Below are positions 41,896 through 51,946 of a DNA stretch of 64,000 nt, one piece after another. The stretch is from assembly GCF_009176645.1 (NCBI RefSeq), contig NZ_AP019007.1, forward strand, positions 2,976,001-3,040,000, written 5' to 3'. The DNA comes from Enterobacter oligotrophicus (lineage in GTDB: Bacteria > Pseudomonadota > Gammaproteobacteria > Enterobacterales > Enterobacteriaceae). The position numbers and the translations under genes were made by a program. The notes beneath the pieces are model-generated. The model ran no database searches. It was not told the origin of the DNA and worked only from the letters and a program-made list of their open reading frames with translations. Every line of letters begins with the position of its first letter. Positions within the stretch are counted from its first letter, which is position 1.

Positions 41896-42012
41896 CCCCT
41901 CACCCTAGCCCTCTCCCCGGAGGGGAGAGGGAAAAAGGCGGGTTGGGTAGAAAATTAAAGGCTGGCACGAATAGTCCCCTCTCCCCTCCGGGGAGAGGGT
42001 CAGGGTGAGGGG
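41896..42012. repeat. Nested palindromic repeat, long form
   Basis: Outer arms CCCCTCACCC (41896-41905) and GGGTGAGGGG (42003-42012) enclose two CCCTCTCCCC/GGGGAGAGGG hairpins (41909-41931 and 41977-41999) with a 45-base unrelated spacer. The right end provides the GAGGGGG ribosome binding site of ytfR. Related elements are at 58469-58515 and 62126-62231. Confidence 0.8.
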
Positions 42013-42019
42013 GAAAACC

Positions 42020-43522
42020 ATGACCACAGAACAACACCAGGAAATCCTCCGCACAGAGGGCTTGAGCAAATTCTTTCCCGGCGTAAAAGCGCTGGATAAT
42101 GTCGATTTCAGTCTGCGGCGCGGCGAGATCATGGCGTTACTCGGTGAGAACGGCGCGGGGAAATCGACGCTAATCAAAGCCCTGACCGGCGTTTATCATG
42201 CCGATCGCGGCACTATCTGGCTGGAAGGCAACGCCATTTCGCCCAAAAATACCGCCCATGCCCAACAACTGGGCATCGGAACGGTGTATCAGGAAGTCAA
42301 CCTGCTGCCGAACATGTCGGTGGCGGATAACCTGTTTATTGGCCGTGAGCCAAGACGTTTTGGCCTGCTCCGTCGCAAAGAGATGGAAGCGCGGGCCACA
42401 ACGCTGATGGAATCTTACGGCTTCTCCCTCGACGTGCGTGAACCGCTGAACCGCTTCTCCGTGGCGATGCAGCAGATTGTCGCCATCTGCCGCGCTATCG
42501 ATCTCTCGGCCAAAGTGTTAATCCTTGATGAACCGACCGCCAGCCTTGATACGCAGGAGGTAGAGATGCTTTTCACCCTGATGCGTCAGTTGCGCGATCA
42601 GGGGGTTAGCCTGATCTTCGTGACTCACTTCCTCGATCAGGTCTATGAAGTGAGCGATCGCATCACGGTACTGCGTAACGGCAGTTTTGTTGGCTGCCGT
42701 GAAACCCGCGAGCTGCCGCAGATCGAGCTGGTCAAAATGATGCTGGGACGCGAGCTGGAGACCAACGCGCTACAGCGTGCAGGGCGCACGTTGCTGAGTG
42801 AAAAACCGGTCGCTGCGTTTAGCCATTTCGGCAAGAAAGGGGTGATCGCGCCGTTTAACCTGGAGGTGCGGCCCGGCGAAATTGTCGGTCTGGCAGGGTT
42901 GCTGGGTTCAGGCCGTACCGAAACCGCCGAAGTGATCTTCGGGATCAAGCCTGCCGACAGCGGCAGCGCACTGATTAAAGGCAAACCGCAAACGCTGCGA
43001 TCGCCGCATCAGGCCTCGTGTCTGGGCGTTGGCTTCTGCCCGGAAGACCGAAAAACGGACGGCATTATTGCCGCCGCCTCGGTGCGGGAAAATATCATTC
43101 TGGCATTGCAGGCCCAGCGCGGCTGGCTGCGGCCCATCCCGCGTAAAGAGCAGAACGCCATTGCCGAGCGCTTTATCCGCCAGTTGGGAATTCGTACCCC
43201 GAGCGCCGAACAGCCAATCGAATTTCTCTCCGGTGGTAACCAGCAGAAGGTGCTGCTCTCGCGCTGGCTGCTGACCAAACCGCAGTTCCTGATCCTTGAT
43301 GAACCGACACGTGGCATTGATGTTGGCGCACACGCGGAAATTATCCGCCTGATTGAAACGCTGTGTGCCGACGGGCTGGCGCTGCTGGTCATTTCATCTG
43401 AGCTGGAGGAGCTGGTGGGCTATGCCGATCGCGTCATTATCATGCGCGATCGCAAGCAGGTGGCCGAGATCCCGCTGGAGAAATTGTCCGTTCCGGCGAT
43501 CATGAATGCCATCGCGGCATAA
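42020..43522 (+). CDS. ytfR: YtfR, ATPase of the galactofuranose ABC transporter
   Basis: A 500-residue double ABC ATPase of the sugar type. First domain: Walker A GENGAGKST (about 41-49), signature-like region RFSVAMQQIVAICRA, Walker B LILDEPTAS. Second domain (about 260-495): degenerate P-loop GLLGSGRTE, signature LSGGNQQKV, Walker B LILDEPTRGID. It energises uptake with YtfT and YjfF. The start at 42020 equals the E. coli start. Its Shine-Dalgarno lies inside the end of the preceding repeat. Confidence 0.95.
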   Translation: MTTEQHQEILRTEGLSKFFPGVKALDNVDFSLRRGEIMALLGENGAGKSTLIKALTGVYHADRGTIWLEGNAISPKNTAHAQQLGIGTVYQEVNLLPNMSVADNLFIGREPRRFGLLRRKEMEARATTLMESYGFSLDVREPLNRFSVAMQQIVAICRAIDLSAKVLILDEPTASLDTQEVEMLFTLMRQLRDQGVSLIFVTHFLDQVYEVSDRITVLRNGSFVGCRETRELPQIELVKMMLGRELETNALQRAGRTLLSEKPVAAFSHFGKKGVIAPFNLEVRPGEIVGLAGLLGSGRTETAEVIFGIKPADSGSALIKGKPQTLRSPHQASCLGVGFCPEDRKTDGIIAAASVRENIILALQAQRGWLRPIPRKEQNAIAERFIRQLGIRTPSAEQPIEFLSGGNQQKVLLSRWLLTKPQFLILDEPTRGIDVGAHAEIIRLIETLCADGLALLVISSELEELVGYADRVIIMRDRKQVAEIPLEKLSVPAIMNAIAA

Positions 43523-43532
43523 GGAGTTAATC

Positions 43533-44558
43533 GTGATGCCCCGTTCGCTTCCGCAAACTGGAGAATCAAAGCGCCGCTTCAACTGGCCGACCGGCACGCC
43601 GCAAATCGCTGCGCTGTTGCTGGTGCTGCTGGTTGATAGCCTGGTCGCGCCGCATTTCTTCCAGATTATTGTGCAGGATGGCCGCCTGTTCGGCAGTCCG
43701 ATAGATATTTTAAACCGTGCCGCTCCCGTGGCGCTGCTGGCGATTGGGATGACGCTGGTGATTGCCACCGGCGGGATTGACCTCTCCGTTGGGGCGGTGA
43801 TGGCTATTGCGGGGGCGACGGCGGCCTCAATGACCGTCGCCGGGCATAGTCTGCCAGTGGTGCTGCTGGCCGCGTTAGGCACCGGCGTGCTGGCCGGGCT
43901 GTGGAACGGCATTCTGGTGGCGATCCTCAAGATCCAGCCGTTTGTCGCCACGCTGATTCTGATGGTGGCCGGACGCGGTGTGGCGCAGCTCATCACGTCC
44001 GGGCAGATCGTCACGTTTAACTCCCCGAGCCTCGCGTGGATCGGCAGCGGTAACCTCCTGTTCTTCCCGACGCCGGTGATCATTGCCCTGGTAACCTTGC
44101 TCGTCTTCTGGCTTTTCACGCGCAAAACGGCACTGGGTATGTTTATTGAAGCGGTGGGGATCAACATTCGTGCCGCGAAAAACGCCGGGGTAAATACGCG
44201 GCTGATGGTGATGCTGACCTACGTCCTGAGCGGCGTCTGTGCCGCCATCGCGGGCATCATTGTGGCGGCAGATATTCGCGGGGCTGATGCCAATAACGCC
44301 GGTTTATGGCTGGAGCTGGATGCGATCCTGGCGGTGGTCATCGGCGGCGGTTCGCTGATGGGCGGACGCTTCAACCTGCTGCTTTCCGTTGTCGGGGCGC
44401 TGATTATCCAGGGGATGAATACCGGGATTCTGCTCTCCGGGTTCCAGCCGGAACTCAATCAGGTGGTGAAAGCGGTGGTCGTGCTCTGTGTGCTGATCGT
44501 CCAGTCGCCGCGCTTTGTTAGCATCATTAAGGGGGTCCGCGGTCATGATAAAACGTAA
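43533..44558 (+). CDS. ytfT: YtfT, permease of the galactofuranose ABC transporter
   Basis: A 341-residue inner-membrane permease of the BPD_transp_2 (RbsC) type with eight to ten helices; the family motif GGIDLSVGAVMAIAG is present. AAGGAG (43521-43526) precedes both GTG 43533 and ATG 43536; GTG gives the E. coli length, but the ATG is an equally possible start. It follows ytfR by ten bases and overlaps yjfF by 14. Confidence 0.94.
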   Translation: MMPRSLPQTGESKRRFNWPTGTPQIAALLLVLLVDSLVAPHFFQIIVQDGRLFGSPIDILNRAAPVALLAIGMTLVIATGGIDLSVGAVMAIAGATAASMTVAGHSLPVVLLAALGTGVLAGLWNGILVAILKIQPFVATLILMVAGRGVAQLITSGQIVTFNSPSLAWIGSGNLLFFPTPVIIALVTLLVFWLFTRKTALGMFIEAVGINIRAAKNAGVNTRLMVMLTYVLSGVCAAIAGIIVAADIRGADANNAGLWLELDAILAVVIGGGSLMGGRFNLLLSVVGALIIQGMNTGILLSGFQPELNQVVKAVVVLCVLIVQSPRFVSIIKGVRGHDKT

Positions 44559-45543
44559 TTTACCGTTGATGATTACGCTGGGCGTGTTTGTGCTGGGCTA
44601 CCTCTATTGTCTGACCCAGTTCCCCGGTTTCGCCTCCACGCGTGTGATTTGCAACATCCTGACCGATAACGCCTTTTTAGGTATTATCGCCGTTGGTATG
44701 ACCTTTGTGATCCTCTCCGGCGGGATTGACCTTTCCGTTGGTTCGGTGATTGCCTTTACCGGCGTGTTCCTTGCCAAAGCGATTGGCTTCTGGGGGATTT
44801 CTCCGCTGCTGGCCTTCCCGCTGGTGCTGGTGATGGGCTGCGCCTTTGGTGCTTTTATGGGGCTTCTGATCGACGCGCTAAAAATTCCGGCCTTTATTAT
44901 CACCCTTGCCGGGATGTTCTTCCTGCGCGGCGTCAGTTATCTGGTGTCCGAAGAGTCGATTCCGATTAACCACCCGATCTACGACACGCTTTCCAGCCTG
45001 GCGTGGAAAATCCCCGGCGGCGGACGCCTGAGTGCGATGGGGCTGTTAATGCTCGGCGTGGTCGTGATTGGGATCTTCCTCGCCCATCGTACCCGGTTTG
45101 GTAATCAGGTGTACGCCATTGGCGGCAGCGCGACTTCGGCAAACCTGATGGGGATTTCCACCCGCAGCACTACCATTCGTATTTATATGCTTTCAACGGG
45201 GCTGGCGACGCTCGCGGGAATCGTGTTCTCGATTTACACCCAGGCGGGCTACGCGCTGGCAGGTGTCGGCGTGGAGCTGGATGCGATTGCCTCGGTAGTG
45301 ATTGGCGGCACGCTGCTTAGCGGCGGCGTCGGCACGGTGCTGGGCACGCTGTTTGGCGTGGCGATCCAGGGGCTGATTCAGACCTATATCAATTTTGACG
45401 GCACGCTCAGTTCCTGGTGGACCAAAATCGCCATCGGCATTTTGTTGTTTATTTTTATTGCGCTACAGCGCGGTCTGACGGTGCTCTGGGAGAACCGTCA
45501 GAGCTCGCCTGTAACACGTGTAAGTACATCTTCAACAAAGTGA
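44545..45543 (+). CDS. yjfF: YjfF, second permease of the galactofuranose ABC transporter
   Basis: A 332-residue BPD_transp_2 permease paralogous to YtfT, with FVILSGGIDLSVGSVIAFTG and a long stretch of hydrophobic helices. It forms the heterodimeric membrane channel with YtfT. The start at 44545 (MIKRNLPLM) lies inside the end of ytfT and has GGGGGTCC upstream. It is the last gene of ytfQRT-yjfF. Confidence 0.94.
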   Translation: MIKRNLPLMITLGVFVLGYLYCLTQFPGFASTRVICNILTDNAFLGIIAVGMTFVILSGGIDLSVGSVIAFTGVFLAKAIGFWGISPLLAFPLVLVMGCAFGAFMGLLIDALKIPAFIITLAGMFFLRGVSYLVSEESIPINHPIYDTLSSLAWKIPGGGRLSAMGLLMLGVVVIGIFLAHRTRFGNQVYAIGGSATSANLMGISTRSTTIRIYMLSTGLATLAGIVFSIYTQAGYALAGVGVELDAIASVVIGGTLLSGGVGTVLGTLFGVAIQGLIQTYINFDGTLSSWWTKIAIGILLFIFIALQRGLTVLWENRQSSPVTRVSTSSTK

Positions 45544-45568
45544 TAACATACTGAATTTGCTTAAAGTC

Positions 45569-45595
45569 TAAACATTTTCCGGTCGCGGCCGATAT
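45569..45595 (+). promoter_or_regulatory. FliA (sigma-28) promoter of the second chemoreceptor gene
   Basis: TAAACATT, exactly 11 bases, then GCCGATAT. It has the same architecture as the element at 14448-14474 and lies 45 bases before the gene. Confidence 0.85.
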
Positions 45596-45639
45596 TCTCT
45601 TTTTATGCCCAGAAATATCTCGCTACCGGAAATAACATC

Positions 45640-47208
45640 ATGCTTAAAACGCTATCGATTCGTACCGGCTTGCTTTCTTTACTGGCCGTTATGACCCTTC
45701 TGCTGCTGATTGTCAGCGGCATTGGTATTTATGCCCTCACACAGAGTTCCAGTTCGCTGCAGCGCATCAACCACCTTCAGGGTGAGCAGATGGTGCGGCT
45801 GAATTCTGGCTATACGCTGATCCTGCGCGCGCGCAATGAAGCGGGCCAGGCCGTCCGTATGATGGAAATCGGCATGCTGGACGATGCCGCGAAATCGGTG
45901 AAAAACATCAATCAGGAAATCGTCCAGGCACAGAAAACGCTGAAAGGTGTGATCGACGACGGCGTGGCGGATGAGCAGGGACAAAAGCTGCTGGATAAGG
46001 TGGCAAAGAGCCTCGCGGCGTACAATCAGCAGGGCATCAACCCGATGCTGAAAGCGCTGAACGAGCAAAGCGCGGACGGCTATTACGATTTGCTGGAGAA
46101 CTCGCTGATCCCGGTGGCGAAGCAGTTTGATAATGATATGCAGGCGTTTCAGACGTGGAGCGAAGCGCGCGGGAAGGCGGAAGTGAGTGCCGTGCAGGCG
46201 AGCAAAACCCGCGTACTGATCCTGATTATCGTCGCGGCGCTGCTGACGGCTGGCATTATTGTGCTCGCCTGGCTGGTGTTGCGCCATATGCTGCTGAAGC
46301 CGCTGTCGGCGTCGATTGCCCAGTTGGAGCACGTGGCGGCCGGTGATTTAACCCATACGCTGAACGCGCCTGCGAGCCAGGAGTTTAATCGGCTCAATGC
46401 GGCTATTGAAGAGATGCGTCAGTCGCTGATGGGGTCGGTCCTGCGCGTGCGTGATGCCAGTTCGCAGATTGATACCGGCAGCCGCGAACTGACGGCGGGG
46501 AACATGAACCTTGCGCAGCGCACCGAGTCCACGGCGACGTCGCTGGAACAGACGGCCGCCAGTATGGAACAGATCACCGCCACGGTGAAACTCAATGCGG
46601 ATAACGCCGAGCAGGCGCACCAGCTGGCGAAATCCGTTTCTGATACCGCCGATCACGGCAGCGAAATGGTCTGCTATGTGATTGAAAAAATGCGCGATAT
46701 TTCCGGCAGTTCGGCGCGCATTGCCGACATCCTGAGCGTGATTGACGGTATCGCGTTCCAGACGAACATCCTGGCGCTGAACGCATCCGTGGAAGCCGCG
46801 CGTGCGGGTGAGCAGGGGCGCGGGTTTGCAGTTGTCGCGGGGGAAGTGCGTAACCTTGCCAGCCGCAGTGCCGATGCCGCGAAAGAGATCCGCTCGCTTA
46901 TCAGTGATTCGCAAACCCACGTTAACGAGGGCAGTGAGCTGGCACAGCAGGCCGGTGAGACGATGGATGAGATCGCGACCGAAGTGCTGCGTATGACCAA
47001 ACTGATGCGTGAAATTGCGACCGCGTCTCAGGAACAGAGTCGTGGCATTGAGCAGGTGAATATCGCCGTGAATCAGATGGATGAAACTGCGCAGCAAAAC
47101 GCGGCGCTGGTACAGCAATCTTCGGCAGCGACACGCTCGCTGGAGGAGCAGTCACGCGAACTGATGGAGGCGATGGCGTCATTTAAACTGACGGCTCAGA
47201 CTGCCTGA
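45640..47208 (+). CDS. Methyl-accepting chemotaxis receptor lacking a C-terminal tether
   Basis: 522 residues: TM1 (about 9-32), TarH-type periplasmic domain (33-185), TM2 (about 190-213), HAMP (about 214-268) and a signalling domain with [24 protein letters not shown] at the tip (note Ser for Ala). It ends MASFKLTAQTA, with no NWETF pentapeptide, so CheR/CheB must reach it through other receptors. The ligand is unknown; position beside the galactofuranose transporter makes a sugar possible but this is weak. The locus between yjfF and fbp has no such gene in K-12. Confidence 0.88.
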   Translation: MLKTLSIRTGLLSLLAVMTLLLLIVSGIGIYALTQSSSSLQRINHLQGEQMVRLNSGYTLILRARNEAGQAVRMMEIGMLDDAAKSVKNINQEIVQAQKTLKGVIDDGVADEQGQKLLDKVAKSLAAYNQQGINPMLKALNEQSADGYYDLLENSLIPVAKQFDNDMQAFQTWSEARGKAEVSAVQASKTRVLILIIVAALLTAGIIVLAWLVLRHMLLKPLSASIAQLEHVAAGDLTHTLNAPASQEFNRLNAAIEEMRQSLMGSVLRVRDASSQIDTGSRELTAGNMNLAQRTESTATSLEQTAASMEQITATVKLNADNAEQAHQLAKSVSDTADHGSEMVCYVIEKMRDISGSSARIADILSVIDGIAFQTNILALNASVEAARAGEQGRGFAVVAGEVRNLASRSADAAKEIRSLISDSQTHVNEGSELAQQAGETMDEIATEVLRMTKLMREIATASQEQSRGIEQVNIAVNQMDETAQQNAALVQQSSAATRSLEEQSRELMEAMASFKLTAQTA

Positions 47209-47213
47209 CGGGG

Positions 47214-47237
47214 AAAAGGGGAGCCAGAGGGCTCCCC
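47214..47237 (-). terminator. Terminator of fbp
   Basis: GGGGAGCC and GGCTCCCC form an eight-base-pair stem with a four-base loop; on the minus strand TTTT follows. It may also serve the chemoreceptor gene from the other side, but less well. Confidence 0.8.
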
Positions 47238-47248
47238 TGGGCAGTGTG

Positions 47249-48247
47249 TTACGCGTCCGGGAATTCCCGGATAAAGCGTTCAACGTCTTCAACCATGTGG
47301 TTGTTGCCGACGAAGAACGAACGGCGCTGGTGCAGGCTTTCCGGCACGATATCCAGAATGCGCTCTTTACCATCGCTCGCCTTGCCGCCCGCCTGTTCAG
47401 CCAGGAATGCCATTGGGTTGCATTCGTACAGCAGACGCAGTTTTCCGTCCGGGTGGCTGGCGGTGCTTGGATAGAGGTAGATACCGCCTTTTAGCAGGTT
47501 ACGGTGGAAGTCCGCCACCAGCGAGCCAATATAGCGGGAGGTGTACGGGCGCTGGGTCGACTTATCTTCTTCCTGGCAGAATTTGATGTACTTCTTCACG
47601 CCATTCGGGAATTTGATGTAGTTGCCTTCGTTGATGGAGTAGGTGTTGCCCTTCTCCGGGAAGCGCATACGTTCCTGGCACAGGCAGAACACGCCCAGCG
47701 ACGGATCGTAGGTGAAAGCGTGTACACCGCAACCGGTGGTGTAGACCAGCATGGTGGAGGAGCCGTAAACAACGTAACCGGCGGCAACCTGCTGGCTACC
47801 CGGCTGCAGGAAATCCTCTTCGGTGACCCGCGTACCCACCGGCGTAACGCGACGGTAAATAGAGAAAATGGTTCCAACAGAGACGTTAACGTCGATGTTG
47901 GAGGAGCCGTCGAGAGGGTCCATCAGAACAACGTATTTTGCGTGTTCACACCCTTCGAAAACGACAATCTCATCTTCTTCTTCAGAGGCGATACCCGCAA
48001 CGATGTCGCGCGCGCGCAGTGCTGCTTTCAGTTTTTCATTCGCGAACAGGTCAAGTTTTTGCTGAACCTCGCCCTGAACGTTCTCGGCACCGCTGGCACC
48101 CAGGATATCGACCAGACCGGCCTTGTTGATATCACGGTGGATGATCTTAGCGCCCAGCTTTATTGCCGACAGCAAAGCAGTGAGCTCACCGGTAGCATGA
48201 GAGAACTCGTGCTGCTTTTCGACAATAAATTCACCTAACGTTTTCAT
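47249..48247 (-). CDS. fbp: Fbp, class I fructose-1,6-bisphosphatase
   Basis: 332 residues, the E. coli length. The Mg-binding motif [12 protein letters not shown] (about 110-121) and the region [12 protein letters not shown] identify the sugar-phosphatase fold. It catalyses the committed step of gluconeogenesis, is inhibited by AMP and activated by PEP/citrate. It is divergent from mpl. Confidence 0.97.
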   Translation of the reverse strand: MKTLGEFIVEKQHEFSHATGELTALLSAIKLGAKIIHRDINKAGLVDILGASGAENVQGEVQQKLDLFANEKLKAALRARDIVAGIASEEEDEIVVFEGCEHAKYVVLMDPLDGSSNIDVNVSVGTIFSIYRRVTPVGTRVTEEDFLQPGSQQVAAGYVVYGSSTMLVYTTGCGVHAFTYDPSLGVFCLCQERMRFPEKGNTYSINEGNYIKFPNGVKKYIKFCQEEDKSTQRPYTSRYIGSLVADFHRNLLKGGIYLYPSTASHPDGKLRLLYECNPMAFLAEQAGGKASDGKERILDIVPESLHQRRSFFVGNNHMVEDVERFIREFPDA

Positions 48248-48426
48248 AACACTTTCCCTGCATCTTATGTTGAGTAAAGCGGTTGATGTCCAACAATCTT
48301 AACAAACATTCAAATATTAGCGCAGAGGTGAATCGCGCCAGCAAAATACGGATTTACCTGAAATGCGTTTCACAGCCGCTGACATGTGAGTAAAATGTGC
48401 GCCACATTGAAGAAGGATAGTGACGT

Positions 48427-49800
48427 ATGCGCATTCATATATTGGGGATTTGTGGCACTTTCATGGGCGGACTGGCAATGCTGGCGCGCTCGCTGGGCCA
48501 TGAGGTGACAGGTTCGGACGCCAATGTGTATCCGCCGATGAGTACGCTTCTTGAGAAAGAAGGGATCTCACTCATTCAGGGATATGATGCCAGCCAACTG
48601 GACCCGCAGCCGGATCTGGTCATCATTGGCAACGCGATGACCCGCGGTAACCCGTGTGTAGAAGCGGTGCTGGAACGCAATATTCCGTTTATGTCTGGCC
48701 CACAGTGGCTGCATGATTTCGTGCTGCGCGACCGCTGGGTTGTCGCCGTGGCCGGTACGCATGGCAAAACCACCACTGCCGGAATGGCAACCTGGATACT
48801 TGAAGCCTGCGGCTACAAGCCGGGCTTTGTGATTGGCGGAGTGCCGGGCAATTTTGATGTTTCTGCACGCCTGGGCGACAGCCCGTTCTTTGTGATCGAG
48901 GCCGACGAGTACGACTGTGCGTTCTTCGACAAGCGTTCCAAGTTCGTACATTACTGCCCGCGCACGCTGATCCTCAATAACCTTGAATTCGATCATGCGG
49001 ATATCTTCGACGATCTGAAAGCGATCCAGAAACAGTTCCACCACCTGGTGCGCATCGTTCCGGGTCAGGGCCGCATCATCCTGCCGGAGAACGACATCAA
49101 CCTGAAGCAGACGATGGCGATGGGGTGCTGGAGCGAGCAGGAACTGGTGGGCGAGCAGGGCCACTGGCAGGCGAAAAAACTCAATACAGACGCCTCCGAG
49201 TGGGAAGTGCTGCTCGACGGCGAAAAAGTGGGTGAGGTGAAATGGGGCCTGGTGGGTGAACACAACATGCACAATGGCCTGATGGCAATTGCCGCGGCGC
49301 GTCATGTGGGCGTTCAGCCTGCGGATGCCGCTCATGCGTTGGGCACGTTTATCAACGCCCGTCGCCGTCTGGAGCTGCGCGGTGAAGCCAACGGCGTGAC
49401 GGTGTATGACGATTTCGCGCATCACCCAACGGCGATTCTGGCAACGCTTGCCGCCCTGCGTGGCAAAGTGGGCGGAACCGCGCGCATTCTGGCGGTGCTG
49501 GAACCGCGTTCTAACACCATGAAAATGGGCATCTGCAAAGATGACCTCGCACCGTCCTTAGGACGTGCCGACGAAGTCTTCCTGCTGCAGCCGCAGCATA
49601 TTCCGTGGCAGGTGGCTGAAGTGGCCGACGCCTGCATTCAGCCTGCGCACTGGAGTGCGGACGTTGATGCGCTCGCGGATATGGTGGTAAAAGCGGCACA
49701 GCCTGGCGACCATATTCTGGTGATGAGTAACGGCGGTTTTGGTGGGATTCATCAGAAGCTGCTGGACGGCCTGGCGAAGAAAGCCGCGGCCGCAGAGTAA
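48427..49800 (+). CDS. mpl: Mpl, UDP-MurNAc:tripeptide ligase of murein recycling
   Basis: A 457-residue Mur-ligase-family enzyme that attaches recycled L-Ala-gamma-D-Glu-meso-DAP to UDP-MurNAc. The N-terminal Rossmann segment MRIHILGICGTFMGGLAMLA, the ATP P-loop AGTHGKTTTAGM (about 112-123) and the domain III motif EPRSNTMKMG are present. The gene stands alone, with an AAGGATAGTG stretch before the ATG, and ends beside a REP pair. Confidence 0.96.
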   Translation: MRIHILGICGTFMGGLAMLARSLGHEVTGSDANVYPPMSTLLEKEGISLIQGYDASQLDPQPDLVIIGNAMTRGNPCVEAVLERNIPFMSGPQWLHDFVLRDRWVVAVAGTHGKTTTAGMATWILEACGYKPGFVIGGVPGNFDVSARLGDSPFFVIEADEYDCAFFDKRSKFVHYCPRTLILNNLEFDHADIFDDLKAIQKQFHHLVRIVPGQGRIILPENDINLKQTMAMGCWSEQELVGEQGHWQAKKLNTDASEWEVLLDGEKVGEVKWGLVGEHNMHNGLMAIAAARHVGVQPADAAHALGTFINARRRLELRGEANGVTVYDDFAHHPTAILATLAALRGKVGGTARILAVLEPRSNTMKMGICKDDLAPSLGRADEVFLLQPQHIPWQVAEVADACIQPAHWSADVDALADMVVKAAQPGDHILVMSNGGFGGIHQKLLDGLAKKAAAAE

Positions 49801-49806
49801 AAAAAA

Positions 49807-49890
49807 GCCCGGTGGCGCTCGCGCTTACCGGGCCTACATTCTTTCGCACGACCTTGTAGGCCGGATAAGGCGTTTACGCCGCCATCCGGC
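49807..49890. repeat. Two REP units between mpl and darP
   Basis: Units at 49807-49837 (GCCCGGTGGCGCTCGCGC... CGGGCCTAC) and 49856-49890 (GTAGGCCGGATAAGGCGTTT...ATCCGGC). The first follows AAAAAAA, so on the minus strand its stem is followed by a T-run and may terminate darP read-through. Confidence 0.82.
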
Positions 49891-49905
49891 GCAAAACCGC
49901 ACAGA

Positions 49906-50457
49906 TTACTCTTCGTTCTCAGACAGCTCGCGCAGGTACTGGAAAATCAGACGCGCAGACTTCGGCGGCTTGTTCCCTTCTTTCTCTTTCTTCGCGTTGC
50001 GGATAAGCGATCGCAACTGCTGGCGATCGGCGTCCGGCCACAGGTTCAGCACTTCCGGTACGGCGTCATCACCCTGTTCAATCAGACGATCGCGGATTTG
50101 CTCCAGTTTATGGAACAGCGCAACCTGCTGGTTGTGGCGGTTTTTCAGCTTGTCCAGCGCCTGACGGATTGGCTCGACGTCACGCTGACGCAGCATTTTA
50201 CCGATAAGCTGAAGCTGGCGACGGCGGCCTTCTTTTTTGATTTTCTGTGCCAGTTCAATGGCATCTCGCAGATCCTGGTCGAGCGGGATCTTATCCAGCG
50301 CGTTTTTACCCAGATCTACCATTTCTGCGCCAAGCTGTTTTAACTCTTCGGCGTCACGTTTAATTTCACTTTTACTGACCCAGATGATCTCATCATCTTC
50401 GTCTTCGATGTCATCACCGGGAACGTCGTCGAGCCAGTCTTCGGGCTGCTTAGTCAT
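49906..50457 (-). CDS. darP: DarP (YjgA), ribosome biogenesis factor
   Basis: A 183-residue, highly charged, mostly helical protein matching E. coli YjgA/DarP, which associates with late 50S intermediates and helps large-subunit maturation. The N-terminus is acidic ([17 protein letters not shown]) and the C-terminus basic. Divergent from pmbA, as in E. coli. Confidence 0.94.
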   Translation of the reverse strand: MTKQPEDWLDDVPGDDIEDEDDEIIWVSKSEIKRDAEELKQLGAEMVDLGKNALDKIPLDQDLRDAIELAQKIKKEGRRRQLQLIGKMLRQRDVEPIRQALDKLKNRHNQQVALFHKLEQIRDRLIEQGDDAVPEVLNLWPDADRQQLRSLIRNAKKEKEGNKPPKSARLIFQYLRELSENEE

Positions 50458-50552
50458 GTCAGGCTCCTTAAAAAAAGAGGCTAATGTTACCAGTTAAGAC
50501 GCGCACTGAAAAACGGTTCTCTGTTAGACTTCAGTTAACTCTCTCTTACAGT

Positions 50553-51905
50553 ATGGCATTTGCGATGAAAGTAACCTCACAAGTTGAAGCGCAGCGTAAG
50601 ATTCTGGAAGAAGCCGTTTCCACCGCGCTGACGCTCGCTTCAGGTAAATCAGATGGCGCGGAAGTGGCGGTCAGCAAAACCACCGGCATTAGCGTGAGCA
50701 CCCGCTATGGCGAAGTGGAAAATGTGGAATTCAACAGCGATGGCGCACTGGGGATCACGGTGTATCACCAGAACCGCAAAGGTAGCGCATCCTCCACCGA
50801 TCTCAGTCCGGATGCCATCGCCCGTACGGTTCAGGCGGCGCTGGATATTGCGCGCTACACCTCACCCGATCCTTACGCAGGCGTTGCGGATAAAGATCTG
50901 CTGGCGTTTGATGCACCGGATCTCGATCTTTTCCACCCGGCGGAGGTCACGCCTGACGAGGCGATCGAACTGGCAGCCCGTGCCGAACAAGCCTCTCTTA
51001 AGGCCGATAAACGCATCACGAATACCGAAGGCGGCAGTTTTAACAGCCACTACGGCATCAAAGTGTTTGGCAATAGCCACGGCATGCTGCAGGGTTACTG
51101 CTCCACCCGCCATTCGCTCTCAAGCTGTGTGATCGCCGAAGAGAACGGCGATATGGAGCGTGACTACGCCTATACCATTGGGCGCGCGCTGGGCGATTTG
51201 CAATCTCCTGAGTGGGTCGGTGCTGAGTGCGCGCAGCGTACCCTTTCACGTTTATCTCCACGCAAATTGTCCACCATGAAGGCCCCGGTGATTTTTGCCA
51301 ATGAAGTGGCCACCGGCCTGTTTGGTCATCTGGTGGGCGCGATTGCGGGCGGATCGGTTTACCGTAAATCCACTTTCCTGCTCGACTCGCTGGGCAAGCA
51401 AATTCTGCCGGAATGGCTGACCATCGAAGAGCATCCGCATCTGCTGAAAGGGTTGGCTTCCACCCCGTTCGACAGCGAAGGCGTGCGTACCGAACGTCGC
51501 GATATCATCAAAGACGGCGTACTGACCCAGTGGCTGCTGACTAACTACTCTGCGCGCAAGCTGGGGCTGAAAAGCACCGGTCACGCGGGCGGTATTCATA
51601 ACTGGCGCATTGCCGGACAGGGCCTGAGCTTTGAGCAGATGCTGAAAGAGATGGGCACCGGTCTGGTGGTCACCGAGTTAATGGGGCAGGGCGTGAGCGG
51701 CATTACTGGCGACTACTCTCGCGGTGCGGCAGGCTTCTGGGTTGAAAACGGCGAAATTCAGTATCCGGTAAGCGAAATTACCATCGCCGGTAATCTGAAG
51801 GATATGTGGCGCAATATTGTTACGGTCGGTAACGATATTGAAACACGCAGCAATATACAGTGTGGTTCAGTGCTTCTGCCGGAGATGAAAATCGCCGGAC
51901 AGTAA
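50553..51905 (+). CDS. pmbA: PmbA (TldE), partner subunit of the TldD/TldE metalloprotease
   Basis: 450 residues, identical in length to E. coli PmbA. With TldD it forms a heterodimeric zinc protease that degrades the CcdA antitoxin and processes microcin B17. The conserved [19 protein letters not shown] and the C-terminal [11 protein letters not shown] to MKIAGQ are present; the catalytic HExxxH belongs to TldD, not to this subunit. The ATG at 50553 (MAFAMKV) corresponds to the E. coli start, though no strong Shine-Dalgarno is visible, and ATG 50565 is an alternative. Confidence 0.94.
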   Translation: MAFAMKVTSQVEAQRKILEEAVSTALTLASGKSDGAEVAVSKTTGISVSTRYGEVENVEFNSDGALGITVYHQNRKGSASSTDLSPDAIARTVQAALDIARYTSPDPYAGVADKDLLAFDAPDLDLFHPAEVTPDEAIELAARAEQASLKADKRITNTEGGSFNSHYGIKVFGNSHGMLQGYCSTRHSLSSCVIAEENGDMERDYAYTIGRALGDLQSPEWVGAECAQRTLSRLSPRKLSTMKAPVIFANEVATGLFGHLVGAIAGGSVYRKSTFLLDSLGKQILPEWLTIEEHPHLLKGLASTPFDSEGVRTERRDIIKDGVLTQWLLTNYSARKLGLKSTGHAGGIHNWRIAGQGLSFEQMLKEMGTGLVVTELMGQGVSGITGDYSRGAAGFWVENGEIQYPVSEITIAGNLKDMWRNIVTVGNDIETRSNIQCGSVLLPEMKIAGQ

Positions 51906-51946
51906 GACGTGAAAAGCGTTATTAATAATAAAAAAGGAAGTGAGCA

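Noticed and set aside
45562..45595. Alternative FliA -35 TAAAGTCT at 45562-45569
   Set aside because: It looks closer to the consensus but stands 18 bases from GCCGATAT; the overlapping TAAACATT has the correct 11-base spacing.
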